From Strongylocentrotus droebachiensis (taxonomy: Eukaryota > Echinodermata > Echinoidea > Camarodonta > Strongylocentrotidae): a DNA stretch of 64,000 nt. The notes under the pieces are model-generated. The model saw only the letters and a program-made list of their open reading frames with translations. It was not told the origin of the DNA and did not search any database. Positions 12,231 through 25,373 of the stretch are shown here, piece after piece; position 1 is the first letter of the stretch; each line of letters opens with the position of its first letter. The position numbers were made by a program, and so were the translations under genes. The stretch is from positions 166,282 to 230,281 of the forward strand of contig JAVYIG010002743.1 in assembly GCA_035222895.1 (NCBI GenBank). The letters are read 5' to 3'.

Positions 12231-15196
12231 ATTGCGCAATGTTGAAAACGATTATATCACGATTATATCACATATGTCATATTGCGCAATAAGAGAGTTA
12301 TTTGAAGCATTTTTTACATTTGCAAATATCTTTCTTAAAAAGAATGCTATGGTCTCGTAAGTGGTATCATTATGTTGCACTTGAGCTTCTCTTACCTGTT
12401 CGCGTCATCGGTTTATATTTTTTATCTTTATTCATTGCGCAATGTTGAAAAAGATTAAATCGGTCTCCTAAGTTGTATCATTATGTTGCGCTTTAGCTTC
12501 TCTACCTGTTCGCGTCATCGGTGTATGTTTTTCATCTTTATTTATTGCGCAATATATATACTGTCATATTGGGAAATAAAAGAGTGATTTGAAACATTTG
12601 CAAATATCTTTCTTAAAAAGAATGCTACGGTCTCATTATGTTGCGCTTGAGCTTCTCTACCTGTTCGCGTCATCGGTTCATATTTTTCATCTTTATTCAT
12701 TTCGCAATGTTGAAAACGATTAAATCGGTCTCCTAAGTGGTATCATTATGTTGCGCTTGAGCTTCTCTACCTGTTCGCGTCATCGGTTTATGTTTTTCAT
12801 CTTTATTCATTGCGCAATGTTGAAAACGATTAAATCGCGTATATACTGTCATATTGCACAATAAAAGAGTCATTTGAAGCATTTTTTACGTTTGCAAATA
12901 TCTTTCTTTAAAAAAAATGCTATGGTCTCCTAAGTGGTACCATTATGTTGCGCTTGAGCTTCTCTACCTGTTCGCGTCATCGGTGTATGTTTTTCATCTT
13001 TATTTATTGCGCAATGTTGAAAACGATTATATCACGTATATCTTTCTTTAAAAAAATGCTATGGTCTCCTAAGTGGTATCATTATGTTGCGTTTGAGCAT
13101 CTCTACCTGTTCGCGTCATCGGTTTTTGTTTCTCATCTCTATTTATTGCGAAATGTTGAAAAAGATTAAATCGCGTTTATACTGTCATATTGTGCATTAA
13201 AAGAGTCATTTGAAGCATTTTTTTGTTTTTCATCACATTTGCAAATATCTTTCTTAAGAAGAATGATATGGTCTCCTAGTGGTATCATTATGATGCGTTT
13301 GAGCATCTCTACCTGTTCGCATCATCGGTTTTTGTTTCTCATCTCTATTTATTGCGAAATGTTGAAAAAGATTAAATCGCGTTTATACTGTCATATTGCG
13401 CATTAAAAGAGTCATTTGAAGCATTTTTTACATTTGCAAATATCTTTCTTTAAAAAGAATGCTGTGGTCTCCTAAGTGGTACCATTATGTTGCGCTTGAG
13501 CTTCTCTACCTGTTCGCGTCATCGGTTTATGTTTTTCATCTTTATTTATTTCGCAATATTGAAAACGATTAAATCGGTCTCTTAAGTGGTATCATTATGT
13601 TGCGCTTTAGCTTCTCTACCCCTTCGCGTCATCGGTTTATGTTTTTCATCTTTTTTTATTGCGCAATGTTGAAAACGATTATATCACGTATATACTGTCA
13701 TATTGCGCAATAAAAGAGTCATTTGAAACATTTGCAAATATTTTTCTTAAAAAGAATGCTGTGGTCTCCTAAGTGGTATCATTATGTTGCGCTTGAGCTT
13801 CTCTACCTGTTCGCGTCATCGGTTTATGTTTTTCATCTTTTTTTATTGCGCAATGTTGAAAACGAGTAAATCGCGTATATACTGTCATATTGCGCAATAA
13901 AAGAGACATTTGAAGCATTTTTTAACATTTGCAACTATCTTTCTTAAAAAGAATGTTATGGTCCTTTAAGTGGTATCATTATGTTGCGCTTGAGCTTCTC
14001 TACCTGTTCGCGTCATCGGTTTATGTTTTTCATCTTTATTTATCGCGCAATGTTGAAAACTATTATATCGCGTATATACTGTCATATTGCACAATAAAAG
14101 AGTCATTTGAAGCATTTTTTTACATTTGCAAATATCTTTCTTAAAAAGAATGTTATGGTCCTTTAAGTGGTCTCATTATGTTGCGCTTGAGGTTCTCTAC
14201 CTGTTCGCGTCATCGGTTTATGTTTTTCATTTTTTTTTTATTGCGCAATGTTGAAAACGAGGAAATCTCGTATATACTGTCATATTGCGCAATAAAAGAG
14301 TCATTTGAAGCATTTTTTTACATTTGCAACTATCTTTCTTAAAAAGAATGTTATGGTCCTTTAAGTGGTATCATTATGTTGCGCTTGAGCTTCTCTACCT
14401 GTTCGCGTCATCGGTTTATGTTTTTCATCTTTTTGTATTGCGCAATAATGAAAACGAGTAAATCGCGTATATACTGTCATATTGCGCAATAAAAGAGTCA
14501 TTTGAAACATTTGCAAATATCTTTCTTAAAAAGAATGCTTTGGTCTCCTAAGTGGTATCATTATGTTGCACTTGAGCTTCTCTACTTGTTCGCGTCATCG
14601 GCTTATGTTTTTTCATCTTTTTTTATTGCGCAATGTTGAAAACGACTAAATCGCGTATATACTGTCATATTGCACAATAAAAGAGTCATTTGAAGCATTT
14701 TTTACATTTGCAAATATCTTTCTTTAAAAAAAATGCTATGGTCTCCTGAGTGGTACCATTATGTTGCGCTTGAGCTTCTCTACCTGTTCGCGTCATCGGT
14801 TTATATTTTTTATCTTTATTCATTGCGCAATGTTGAAAAAGATTAAATCGGTCTCCTAAGTTGTATCATTATGTTGCGCTTTAGCTTCTCTACCTGTTCG
14901 CGTCATCGGTGTATGTTTTTCATCTTTATTTATTGCGCAATATATATACTGTCATATTGGGAAATAAAAGAGTGATTTGAAACATTTGCAAATATCTTTC
15001 TTAAAAAGAATGCTACGGTCTCATTATGTTGCGCTTGAGCTTTTCTACCTGTTCGCGTCATCGGTTTATATTTTTCATCTTTATTCATTGCGCAGTGTTG
15101 AAAACGATTAAATCGGTCTCCTAAGTTGTATCATTATGTTGCGCTTGAGCTTTTCTACCTGTTCGCGTCATCGGTGTATGTTTTTCATCTTTATTT
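12231..15196 (+). repeat. HOR copy 2, expanded to 2,966 bp
   Basis: Same unit as copy 1, with a 375 bp extension at its end (about 14,800-15,180). The extension matches ~9,240-9,620, upstream of copy 1, at an offset of 5,557 bp (2,591 + 2,966). It brings back monomers with the ttttctacctgttcgcg variant. The simplest reading is that copy 2/3 preserves a longer original junction and the other copies lost it, or that an unequal exchange re-imported it. Confidence 0.9.
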
Positions 15197-17787
15197 ATTG
15201 CGCAATGTTGAAAACGATTATATCACGATTATATCACATATGTCATATTGCGCAATAAGAGAGTTATTTGAAGCATTTTTTACATTTGCAAATATCTTTC
15301 TTAAAAAGAATGCTATGGTCTCGTAAGTGGTATCATTATGTTGCACTTGAGCTTCTCTTACCTGTTCGCGTCATCGGTTTATATTTTTTATCTTTATTCA
15401 TTGCGCAATGTTGAAAAAGATTAAATCGGTCTCCTAAGTTGTATCATTATGTTGCGCTTTAGCTTCTCTACCTGTTCGCGTCATCGGTGTATGTTTTTCA
15501 TCTTTATTTATTGCGCAATATATATACTGTCATATTGGGAAATAAAAGAGTGATTTGAAACATTTGCAAATATCTTTCTTAAAAAGAATGCTACGGTCTC
15601 ATTATGTTGCGCTTGAGCTTCTCTACCTGTTCGCGTCATCGGTTCATATTTTTCATCTTTATTCATTTCGCAATGTTGAAAACGATTAAATCGGTCTCCT
15701 AAGTGGTATCATTATGTTGCGCTTGAGCTTCTCTACCTGTTCGCGTCATCGGTTTATGTTTTTCATCTTTATTCATTGCGCAATGTTGAAAACGATTAAA
15801 TCGCGTATATACTGTCATATTGCACAATAAAAGAGTCATTTGAAGCATTTTTTACGTTTGCAAATATCTTTCTTTAAAAAAAATGCTATGGTCTCCTAAG
15901 TGGTACCATTATGTTGCGCTTGAGCTTCTCTACCTGTTCGCGTCATCGGTGTATGTTTTTCATCTTTATTTATTGCGCAATGTTGAAAACGATTATATCA
16001 CGTATATCTTTCTTTAAAAAAATGCTATGGTCTCCTAAGTGGTATCATTATGTTGCGTTTGAGCATCTCTACCTGTTCGCGTCATCGGTTTTTGTTTCTC
16101 ATCTCTATTTATTGCGAAATGTTGAAAAAGATTAAATCGCGTTTATACTGTCATATTGTGCATTAAAAGAGTCATTTGAAGCATTTTTTTGTTTTTCATC
16201 ACATTTGCAAATATCTTTCTTAAGAAGAATGATATGGTCTCCTAGTGGTATCATTATGATGCGTTTGAGCATCTCTACCTGTTCGCATCATCGGTTTTTG
16301 TTTCTCATCTCTATTTATTGCGAAATGTTGAAAAAGATTAAATCGCGTTTATACTGTCATATTGCGCATTAAAAGAGTCATTTGAAGCATTTTTTACATT
16401 TGCAAATATCTTTCTTTAAAAAGAATGCTGTGGTCTCCTAAGTGGTACCATTATGTTGCGCTTGAGCTTCTCTACCTGTTCGCGTCATCGGTTTATGTTT
16501 TTCATCTTTATTTATTTCGCAATATTGAAAACGATTAAATCGGTCTCTTAAGTGGTATCATTATGTTGCGCTTTAGCTTCTCTACCCCTTCGCGTCATCG
16601 GTTTATGTTTTTCATCTTTTTTTATTGCGCAATGTTGAAAACGATTATATCACGTATATACTGTCATATTGCGCAATAAAAGAGTCATTTGAAACATTTG
16701 CAAATATTTTTCTTAAAAAGAATGCTGTGGTCTCCTAAGTGGTATCATTATGTTGCGCTTGAGCTTCTCTACCTGTTCGCGTCATCGGTTTATGTTTTTC
16801 ATCTTTTTTTATTGCGCAATGTTGAAAACGAGTAAATCGCGTATATACTGTCATATTGCGCAATAAAAGAGACATTTGAAGCATTTTTTAACATTTGCAA
16901 CTATCTTTCTTAAAAAGAATGTTATGGTCCTTTAAGTGGTATCATTATGTTGCGCTTGAGCTTCTCTACCTGTTCGCGTCATCGGTTTATGTTTTTCATC
17001 TTTATTTATCGCGCAATGTTGAAAACTATTATATCGCGTATATACTGTCATATTGCACAATAAAAGAGTCATTTGAAGCATTTTTTTACATTTGCAAATA
17101 TCTTTCTTAAAAAGAATGTTATGGTCCTTTAAGTGGTCTCATTATGTTGCGCTTGAGGTTCTCTACCTGTTCGCGTCATCGGTTTATGTTTTTCATTTTT
17201 TTTTTATTGCGCAATGTTGAAAACGAGGAAATCTCGTATATACTGTCATATTGCGCAATAAAAGAGTCATTTGAAGCATTTTTTTACATTTGCAACTATC
17301 TTTCTTAAAAAGAATGTTATGGTCCTTTAAGTGGTATCATTATGTTGCGCTTGAGCTTCTCTACCTGTTCGCGTCATCGGTTTATGTTTTTCATCTTTTT
17401 GTATTGCGCAATAATGAAAACGAGTAAATCGCGTATATACTGTCATATTGCGCAATAAAAGAGTCATTTGAAACATTTGCAAATATCTTTCTTAAAAAGA
17501 ATGCTTTGGTCTCCTAAGTGGTATCATTATGTTGCACTTGAGCTTCTCTACTTGTTCGCGTCATCGGCTTATGTTTTTTCATCTTTTTTTATTGCGCAAT
17601 GTTGAAAACGACTAAATCGCGTATATACTGTCATATTGCACAATAAAAGAGTCATTTGAAGCATTTTTTACATTTGCAAATATCTTTCTTTAAAAAAAAT
17701 GCTATGGTCTCCTGAGTGGTACCATTATGTTGCGCTTGAGCTTCTCTACCTGTTCGCGTCATCGGTTTATGTTTTTTATCTTTATTT
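15197..17787 (+). repeat. 2,591 bp HOR, copy 3
   Basis: Standard 15-monomer unit, identical by eye to copies 1 and 4. It starts at the attgcgcaat that precedes the doubled attatatcacg pattern and ends with the tgagtggtacc monomer that carries ttttttatctttatttattg. Confidence 0.9.
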
Positions 17788-20378
17788 ATTGCGCAATGTT
17801 GAAAACGATTATATCACGATTATATCACATATGTCATATTGCGCAATAAGAGAGTTATTTGAAGCATTTTTTACATTTGCAAATATCTTTCTTAAAAAGA
17901 ATGCTATGGTCTCGTAAGTGGTATCATTATGTTGCACTTGAGCTTCTCTTACCTGTTCGCGTCATCGGTTTATATTTTTTATCTTTATTCATTGCGCAAT
18001 GTTGAAAAAGATTAAATCGGTCTCCTAAGTTGTATCATTATGTTGCGCTTTAGCTTCTCTACCTGTTCGCGTCATCGGTGTATGTTTTTCATCTTTATTT
18101 ATTGCGCAATATATATACTGTCATATTGGGAAATAAAAGAGTGATTTGAAACATTTGCAAATATCTTTCTTAAAAAGAATGCTACGGTCTCATTATGTTG
18201 CGCTTGAGCTTCTCTACCTGTTCGCGTCATCGGTTCATATTTTTCATCTTTATTCATTTCGCAATGTTGAAAACGATTAAATCGGTCTCCTAAGTGGTAT
18301 CATTATGTTGCGCTTGAGCTTCTCTACCTGTTCGCGTCATCGGTTTATGTTTTTCATCTTTATTCATTGCGCAATGTTGAAAACGATTAAATCGCGTATA
18401 TACTGTCATATTGCACAATAAAAGAGTCATTTGAAGCATTTTTTACGTTTGCAAATATCTTTCTTTAAAAAAAATGCTATGGTCTCCTAAGTGGTACCAT
18501 TATGTTGCGCTTGAGCTTCTCTACCTGTTCGCGTCATCGGTGTATGTTTTTCATCTTTATTTATTGCGCAATGTTGAAAACGATTATATCACGTATATCT
18601 TTCTTTAAAAAAATGCTATGGTCTCCTAAGTGGTATCATTATGTTGCGTTTGAGCATCTCTACCTGTTCGCGTCATCGGTTTTTGTTTCTCATCTCTATT
18701 TATTGCGAAATGTTGAAAAAGATTAAATCGCGTTTATACTGTCATATTGTGCATTAAAAGAGTCATTTGAAGCATTTTTTTGTTTTTCATCACATTTGCA
18801 AATATCTTTCTTAAGAAGAATGATATGGTCTCCTAGTGGTATCATTATGATGCGTTTGAGCATCTCTACCTGTTCGCATCATCGGTTTTTGTTTCTCATC
18901 TCTATTTATTGCGAAATGTTGAAAAAGATTAAATCGCGTTTATACTGTCATATTGCGCATTAAAAGAGTCATTTGAAGCATTTTTTACATTTGCAAATAT
19001 CTTTCTTTAAAAAGAATGCTGTGGTCTCCTAAGTGGTACCATTATGTTGCGCTTGAGCTTCTCTACCTGTTCGCGTCATCGGTTTATGTTTTTCATCTTT
19101 ATTTATTTCGCAATATTGAAAACGATTAAATCGGTCTCTTAAGTGGTATCATTATGTTGCGCTTTAGCTTCTCTACCCCTTCGCGTCATCGGTTTATGTT
19201 TTTCATCTTTTTTTATTGCGCAATGTTGAAAACGATTATATCACGTATATACTGTCATATTGCGCAATAAAAGAGTCATTTGAAACATTTGCAAATATTT
19301 TTCTTAAAAAGAATGCTGTGGTCTCCTAAGTGGTATCATTATGTTGCGCTTGAGCTTCTCTACCTGTTCGCGTCATCGGTTTATGTTTTTCATCTTTTTT
19401 TATTGCGCAATGTTGAAAACGAGTAAATCGCGTATATACTGTCATATTGCGCAATAAAAGAGACATTTGAAGCATTTTTTAACATTTGCAACTATCTTTC
19501 TTAAAAAGAATGTTATGGTCCTTTAAGTGGTATCATTATGTTGCGCTTGAGCTTCTCTACCTGTTCGCGTCATCGGTTTATGTTTTTCATCTTTATTTAT
19601 CGCGCAATGTTGAAAACTATTATATCGCGTATATACTGTCATATTGCACAATAAAAGAGTCATTTGAAGCATTTTTTTACATTTGCAAATATCTTTCTTA
19701 AAAAGAATGTTATGGTCCTTTAAGTGGTCTCATTATGTTGCGCTTGAGGTTCTCTACCTGTTCGCGTCATCGGTTTATGTTTTTCATTTTTTTTTTATTG
19801 CGCAATGTTGAAAACGAGGAAATCTCGTATATACTGTCATATTGCGCAATAAAAGAGTCATTTGAAGCATTTTTTTACATTTGCAACTATCTTTCTTAAA
19901 AAGAATGTTATGGTCCTTTAAGTGGTATCATTATGTTGCGCTTGAGCTTCTCTACCTGTTCGCGTCATCGGTTTATGTTTTTCATCTTTTTGTATTGCGC
20001 AATAATGAAAACGAGTAAATCGCGTATATACTGTCATATTGCGCAATAAAAGAGTCATTTGAAACATTTGCAAATATCTTTCTTAAAAAGAATGCTTTGG
20101 TCTCCTAAGTGGTATCATTATGTTGCACTTGAGCTTCTCTACTTGTTCGCGTCATCGGCTTATGTTTTTTCATCTTTTTTTATTGCGCAATGTTGAAAAC
20201 GACTAAATCGCGTATATACTGTCATATTGCACAATAAAAGAGTCATTTGAAGCATTTTTTACATTTGCAAATATCTTTCTTTAAAAAAAATGCTATGGTC
20301 TCCTGAGTGGTACCATTATGTTGCGCTTGAGCTTCTCTACCTGTTCGCGTCATCGGTTTATGTTTTTTATCTTTATTT
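17788..20378 (+). repeat. 2,591 bp HOR, copy 4
   Basis: Standard unit, the same monomer order as copy 3 with no visible change. The perfect period between copies 3 and 4 shows very recent homogenisation. Confidence 0.9.
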
Positions 20379-22782
20379 ATTGCGCAATGTTGAAAACGAT
20401 TATATCACGATTATATCACATATGTCATATTGCGCAATAAGAGAGTTATTTGAAGCATTTTTTACATTTGCAAATATCTTTCTTAAAAAGAATGCTATGG
20501 TCTCGTAAGTGGTATCATTATGTTGCACTTGAGCTTCTCTTACCTGTTCGCGTCATCGGTTTATATTTTTTATCTTTATTCATTGCGCAATGTTGAAAAA
20601 GATTAAATCGGTCTCCTAAGTTGTATCATTATGTTGCGCTTTAGCTTCTCTACCTGTTCGCGTCATCGGTGTATGTTTTTCATCTTTATTTATTGCGCAA
20701 TATATATACTGTCATATTGGGAAATAAAAGAGTGATTTGAAACATTTGCAAATATCTTTCTTAAAAAGAATGCTACGGTCTCATTATGTTGCGCTTGAGC
20801 TTCTCTACCTGTTCGCGTCATCGGTTCATATTTTTCATCTTTATTCATTTCGCAATGTTGAAAACGATTAAATCGGTCTCCTAAGTGGTATCATTATGTT
20901 GCGCTTGAGCTTCTCTACCTGTTCGCGTCATCGGTTTATGTTTTTCATCTTTATTCATTGCGCAATGTTGAAAACGATTAAATCGCGTATATACTGTCAT
21001 ATTGCACAATAAAAGAGTCATTTGAAGCATTTTTTACGTTTGCAAATATCTTTCTTTAAAAAAAATGCTATGGTCTCCTAAGTGGTACCATTATGTTGCG
21101 CTTGAGCTTCTCTACCTGTTCGCGTCATCGGTGTATGTTTTTCATCTTTATTTATTGCGCAATGTTGAAAACGATTATATCACGTATATCTTTCTTTAAA
21201 AAAATGCTATGGTCTCCTAAGTGGTATCATTATGTTGCGTTTGAGCATCTCTACCTGTTCGCGTCATCGGTTTTTGTTTCTCATCTCTATTTATTGCGAA
21301 ATGTTGAAAAAGATTAAATCGCGTTTATACTGTCATATTGTGCATTAAAAGAGTCATTTGAAGCATTTTTTTGTTTTTCATCACATTTGCAAATATCTTT
21401 CTTAAGAAGAATGATATGGTCTCCTAGTGGTATCATTATGATGCGTTTGAGCATCTCTACCTGTTCGCATCATCGGTTTTTGTTTCTCATCTCTATTTAT
21501 TGCGAAATGTTGAAAAAGATTAAATCGCGTTTATACTGTCATATTGCGCATTAAAAGAGTCATTTGAAGCATTTTTTACATTTGCAAATATCTTTCTTTA
21601 AAAAGAATGCTGTGGTCTCCTAAGTGGTACCATTATGTTGCGCTTGAGCTTCTCTACCTGTTCGCGTCATCGGTTTATGTTTTTCATCTTTATTTATTTC
21701 GCAATATTGAAAACGATTAAATCGGTCTCTTAAGTGGTATCATTATGTTGCGCTTTAGCTTCTCTACCCCTTCGCGTCATCGGTTTATGTTTTTCATCTT
21801 TTTTTATTGCGCAATGTTGAAAACGATTATATCACGTATATACTGTCATATTGCGCAATAAAAGAGTCATTTGAAACATTTGCAAATATTTTTCTTAAAA
21901 AGAATGCTGTGGTCTCCTAAGTGGTATCATTATGTTGCGCTTGAGCTTCTCTACCTGTTCGCGTCATCGGTTTATGTTTTTCATCTTTTTTTATTGCGCA
22001 ATGTTGAAAACGAGTAAATCGCGTATATACTGTCATATTGCGCAATAAAAGAGACATTTGAAGCATTTTTTAACATTTGCAACTATCTTTCTTAAAAAGA
22101 ATGTTATGGTCCTTTAAGTGGTATCATTATGTTGCGCTTGAGCTTCTCTACCTGTTCGCGTCATCGGTTTATGTTTTTCATCTTTATTTATCGCGCAATG
22201 TTGAAAACTATTATATCGCGTATATACTGTCATATTGCACAATAAAAGAGTCATTTGAAGCATTTTTTTACATTTGCAAATATCTTTCTTAAAAAGAATG
22301 TTATGGTCCTTTAAGTGGTCTCATTATGTTGCGCTTGAGGTTCTCTACCTGTTCGCGTCATCGGTTTATGTTTTTCATTTTTTTTTTATTGCGCAATGTT
22401 GAAAACGAGGAAATCTCGTATATACTGTCATATTGCGCAATAAAAGAGTCATTTGAAGCATTTTTTTACATTTGCAAATATCTTTCTTAAAAAGAATGCT
22501 TTGGTCTCCTAAGTGGTATCATTATGTTGCACTTGAGCTTCTCTACTTGTTCGCGTCATCGGCTTATGTTTTTTCATCTTTTTTTATTGCGCAATGTTGA
22601 AAACGACTAAATCGCGTATATACTGTCATATTGCACAATAAAAGAGTCATTTGAAGCATTTTTTACATTTGCAAATATCTTTCTTTAAAAAAAATGCTAT
22701 GGTCTCCTGAGTGGTACCATTATGTTGCGCTTGAGCTTCTCTACCTGTTCGCGTCATCGGTTTATGTTTTTTATCTTTATTT
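20379..22782 (+). repeat. HOR copy 5, contracted to 2,404 bp
   Basis: Same unit lacking exactly 187 bp, one complete monomer: the one carrying attgcgcaataatgaaaac and tttttgtattgcg, seen in the other copies (for example at ~19,900-20,070). The join lies in the shared run between catttgaagcattttttt and the atttgcaaat block at about 22,450-22,490. This fits unequal exchange between adjacent monomers. Confidence 0.9.
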
Positions 22783-25373
22783 ATTGCGCAATGTTGAAAA
22801 CGATTATATCACGATTATATCACATATGTCATATTGCGCAATAAGAGAGTTATTTGAAGCATTTTTTACATTTGCAAATATCTTTCTTAAAAAGAATGCT
22901 ATGGTCTCGTAAGTGGTATCATTATGTTGCACTTGAGCTTCTCTTACCTGTTCGCGTCATCGGTTTATATTTTTTATCTTTATTCATTGCGCAATGTTGA
23001 AAAAGATTAAATCGGTCTCCTAAGTTGTATCATTATGTTGCGCTTTAGCTTCTCTACCTGTTCGCGTCATCGGTGTATGTTTTTCATCTTTATTTATTGC
23101 GCAATATATATACTGTCATATTGGGAAATAAAAGAGTGATTTGAAACATTTGCAAATATCTTTCTTAAAAAGAATGCTACGGTCTCATTATGTTGCGCTT
23201 GAGCTTCTCTACCTGTTCGCGTCATCGGTTCATATTTTTCATCTTTATTCATTTCGCAATGTTGAAAACGATTAAATCGGTCTCCTAAGTGGTATCATTA
23301 TGTTGCGCTTGAGCTTCTCTACCTGTTCGCGTCATCGGTTTATGTTTTTCATCTTTATTCATTGCGCAATGTTGAAAACGATTAAATCGCGTATATACTG
23401 TCATATTGCACAATAAAAGAGTCATTTGAAGCATTTTTTACGTTTGCAAATATCTTTCTTTAAAAAAAATGCTATGGTCTCCTAAGTGGTACCATTATGT
23501 TGCGCTTGAGCTTCTCTACCTGTTCGCGTCATCGGTGTATGTTTTTCATCTTTATTTATTGCGCAATGTTGAAAACGATTATATCACGTATATCTTTCTT
23601 TAAAAAAATGCTATGGTCTCCTAAGTGGTATCATTATGTTGCGTTTGAGCATCTCTACCTGTTCGCGTCATCGGTTTTTGTTTCTCATCTCTATTTATTG
23701 CGAAATGTTGAAAAAGATTAAATCGCGTTTATACTGTCATATTGTGCATTAAAAGAGTCATTTGAAGCATTTTTTTGTTTTTCATCACATTTGCAAATAT
23801 CTTTCTTAAGAAGAATGATATGGTCTCCTAGTGGTATCATTATGATGCGTTTGAGCATCTCTACCTGTTCGCATCATCGGTTTTTGTTTCTCATCTCTAT
23901 TTATTGCGAAATGTTGAAAAAGATTAAATCGCGTTTATACTGTCATATTGCGCATTAAAAGAGTCATTTGAAGCATTTTTTACATTTGCAAATATCTTTC
24001 TTTAAAAAGAATGCTGTGGTCTCCTAAGTGGTACCATTATGTTGCGCTTGAGCTTCTCTACCTGTTCGCGTCATCGGTTTATGTTTTTCATCTTTATTTA
24101 TTTCGCAATATTGAAAACGATTAAATCGGTCTCTTAAGTGGTATCATTATGTTGCGCTTTAGCTTCTCTACCCCTTCGCGTCATCGGTTTATGTTTTTCA
24201 TCTTTTTTTATTGCGCAATGTTGAAAACGATTATATCACGTATATACTGTCATATTGCGCAATAAAAGAGTCATTTGAAACATTTGCAAATATTTTTCTT
24301 AAAAAGAATGCTGTGGTCTCCTAAGTGGTATCATTATGTTGCGCTTGAGCTTCTCTACCTGTTCGCGTCATCGGTTTATGTTTTTCATCTTTTTTTATTG
24401 CGCAATGTTGAAAACGAGTAAATCGCGTATATACTGTCATATTGCGCAATAAAAGAGACATTTGAAGCATTTTTTAACATTTGCAACTATCTTTCTTAAA
24501 AAGAATGTTATGGTCCTTTAAGTGGTATCATTATGTTGCGCTTGAGCTTCTCTACCTGTTCGCGTCATCGGTTTATGTTTTTCATCTTTATTTATCGCGC
24601 AATGTTGAAAACTATTATATCGCGTATATACTGTCATATTGCACAATAAAAGAGTCATTTGAAGCATTTTTTTACATTTGCAAATATCTTTCTTAAAAAG
24701 AATGTTATGGTCCTTTAAGTGGTCTCATTATGTTGCGCTTGAGGTTCTCTACCTGTTCGCGTCATCGGTTTATGTTTTTCATTTTTTTTTTATTGCGCAA
24801 TGTTGAAAACGAGGAAATCTCGTATATACTGTCATATTGCGCAATAAAAGAGTCATTTGAAGCATTTTTTTACATTTGCAACTATCTTTCTTAAAAAGAA
24901 TGTTATGGTCCTTTAAGTGGTATCATTATGTTGCGCTTGAGCTTCTCTACCTGTTCGCGTCATCGGTTTATGTTTTTCATCTTTTTGTATTGCGCAATAA
25001 TGAAAACGAGTAAATCGCGTATATACTGTCATATTGCGCAATAAAAGAGTCATTTGAAACATTTGCAAATATCTTTCTTAAAAAGAATGCTTTGGTCTCC
25101 TAAGTGGTATCATTATGTTGCACTTGAGCTTCTCTACTTGTTCGCGTCATCGGCTTATGTTTTTTCATCTTTTTTTATTGCGCAATGTTGAAAACGACTA
25201 AATCGCGTATATACTGTCATATTGCACAATAAAAGAGTCATTTGAAGCATTTTTTACATTTGCAAATATCTTTCTTTAAAAAAAATGCTATGGTCTCCTG
25301 AGTGGTACCATTATGTTGCGCTTGAGCTTCTCTACCTGTTCGCGTCATCGGTTTATGTTTTTTATCTTTATTT
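22783..25373 (+). repeat. 2,591 bp HOR, copy 6 (last)
   Basis: Standard unit with the full 15 monomers. It ends where attgcgcaat is replaced by attgcgttatgttgaaaagg, after which the array no longer follows the HOR. Confidence 0.9.

Noticed and set aside
9640..25373. CRISPR array, because of short conserved blocks at regular spacing
   Set aside because: The whole monomer is repeated, not a short repeat with unique spacers. Spacing ranges from 110 to 204 bp and the between-block sequence is itself conserved.
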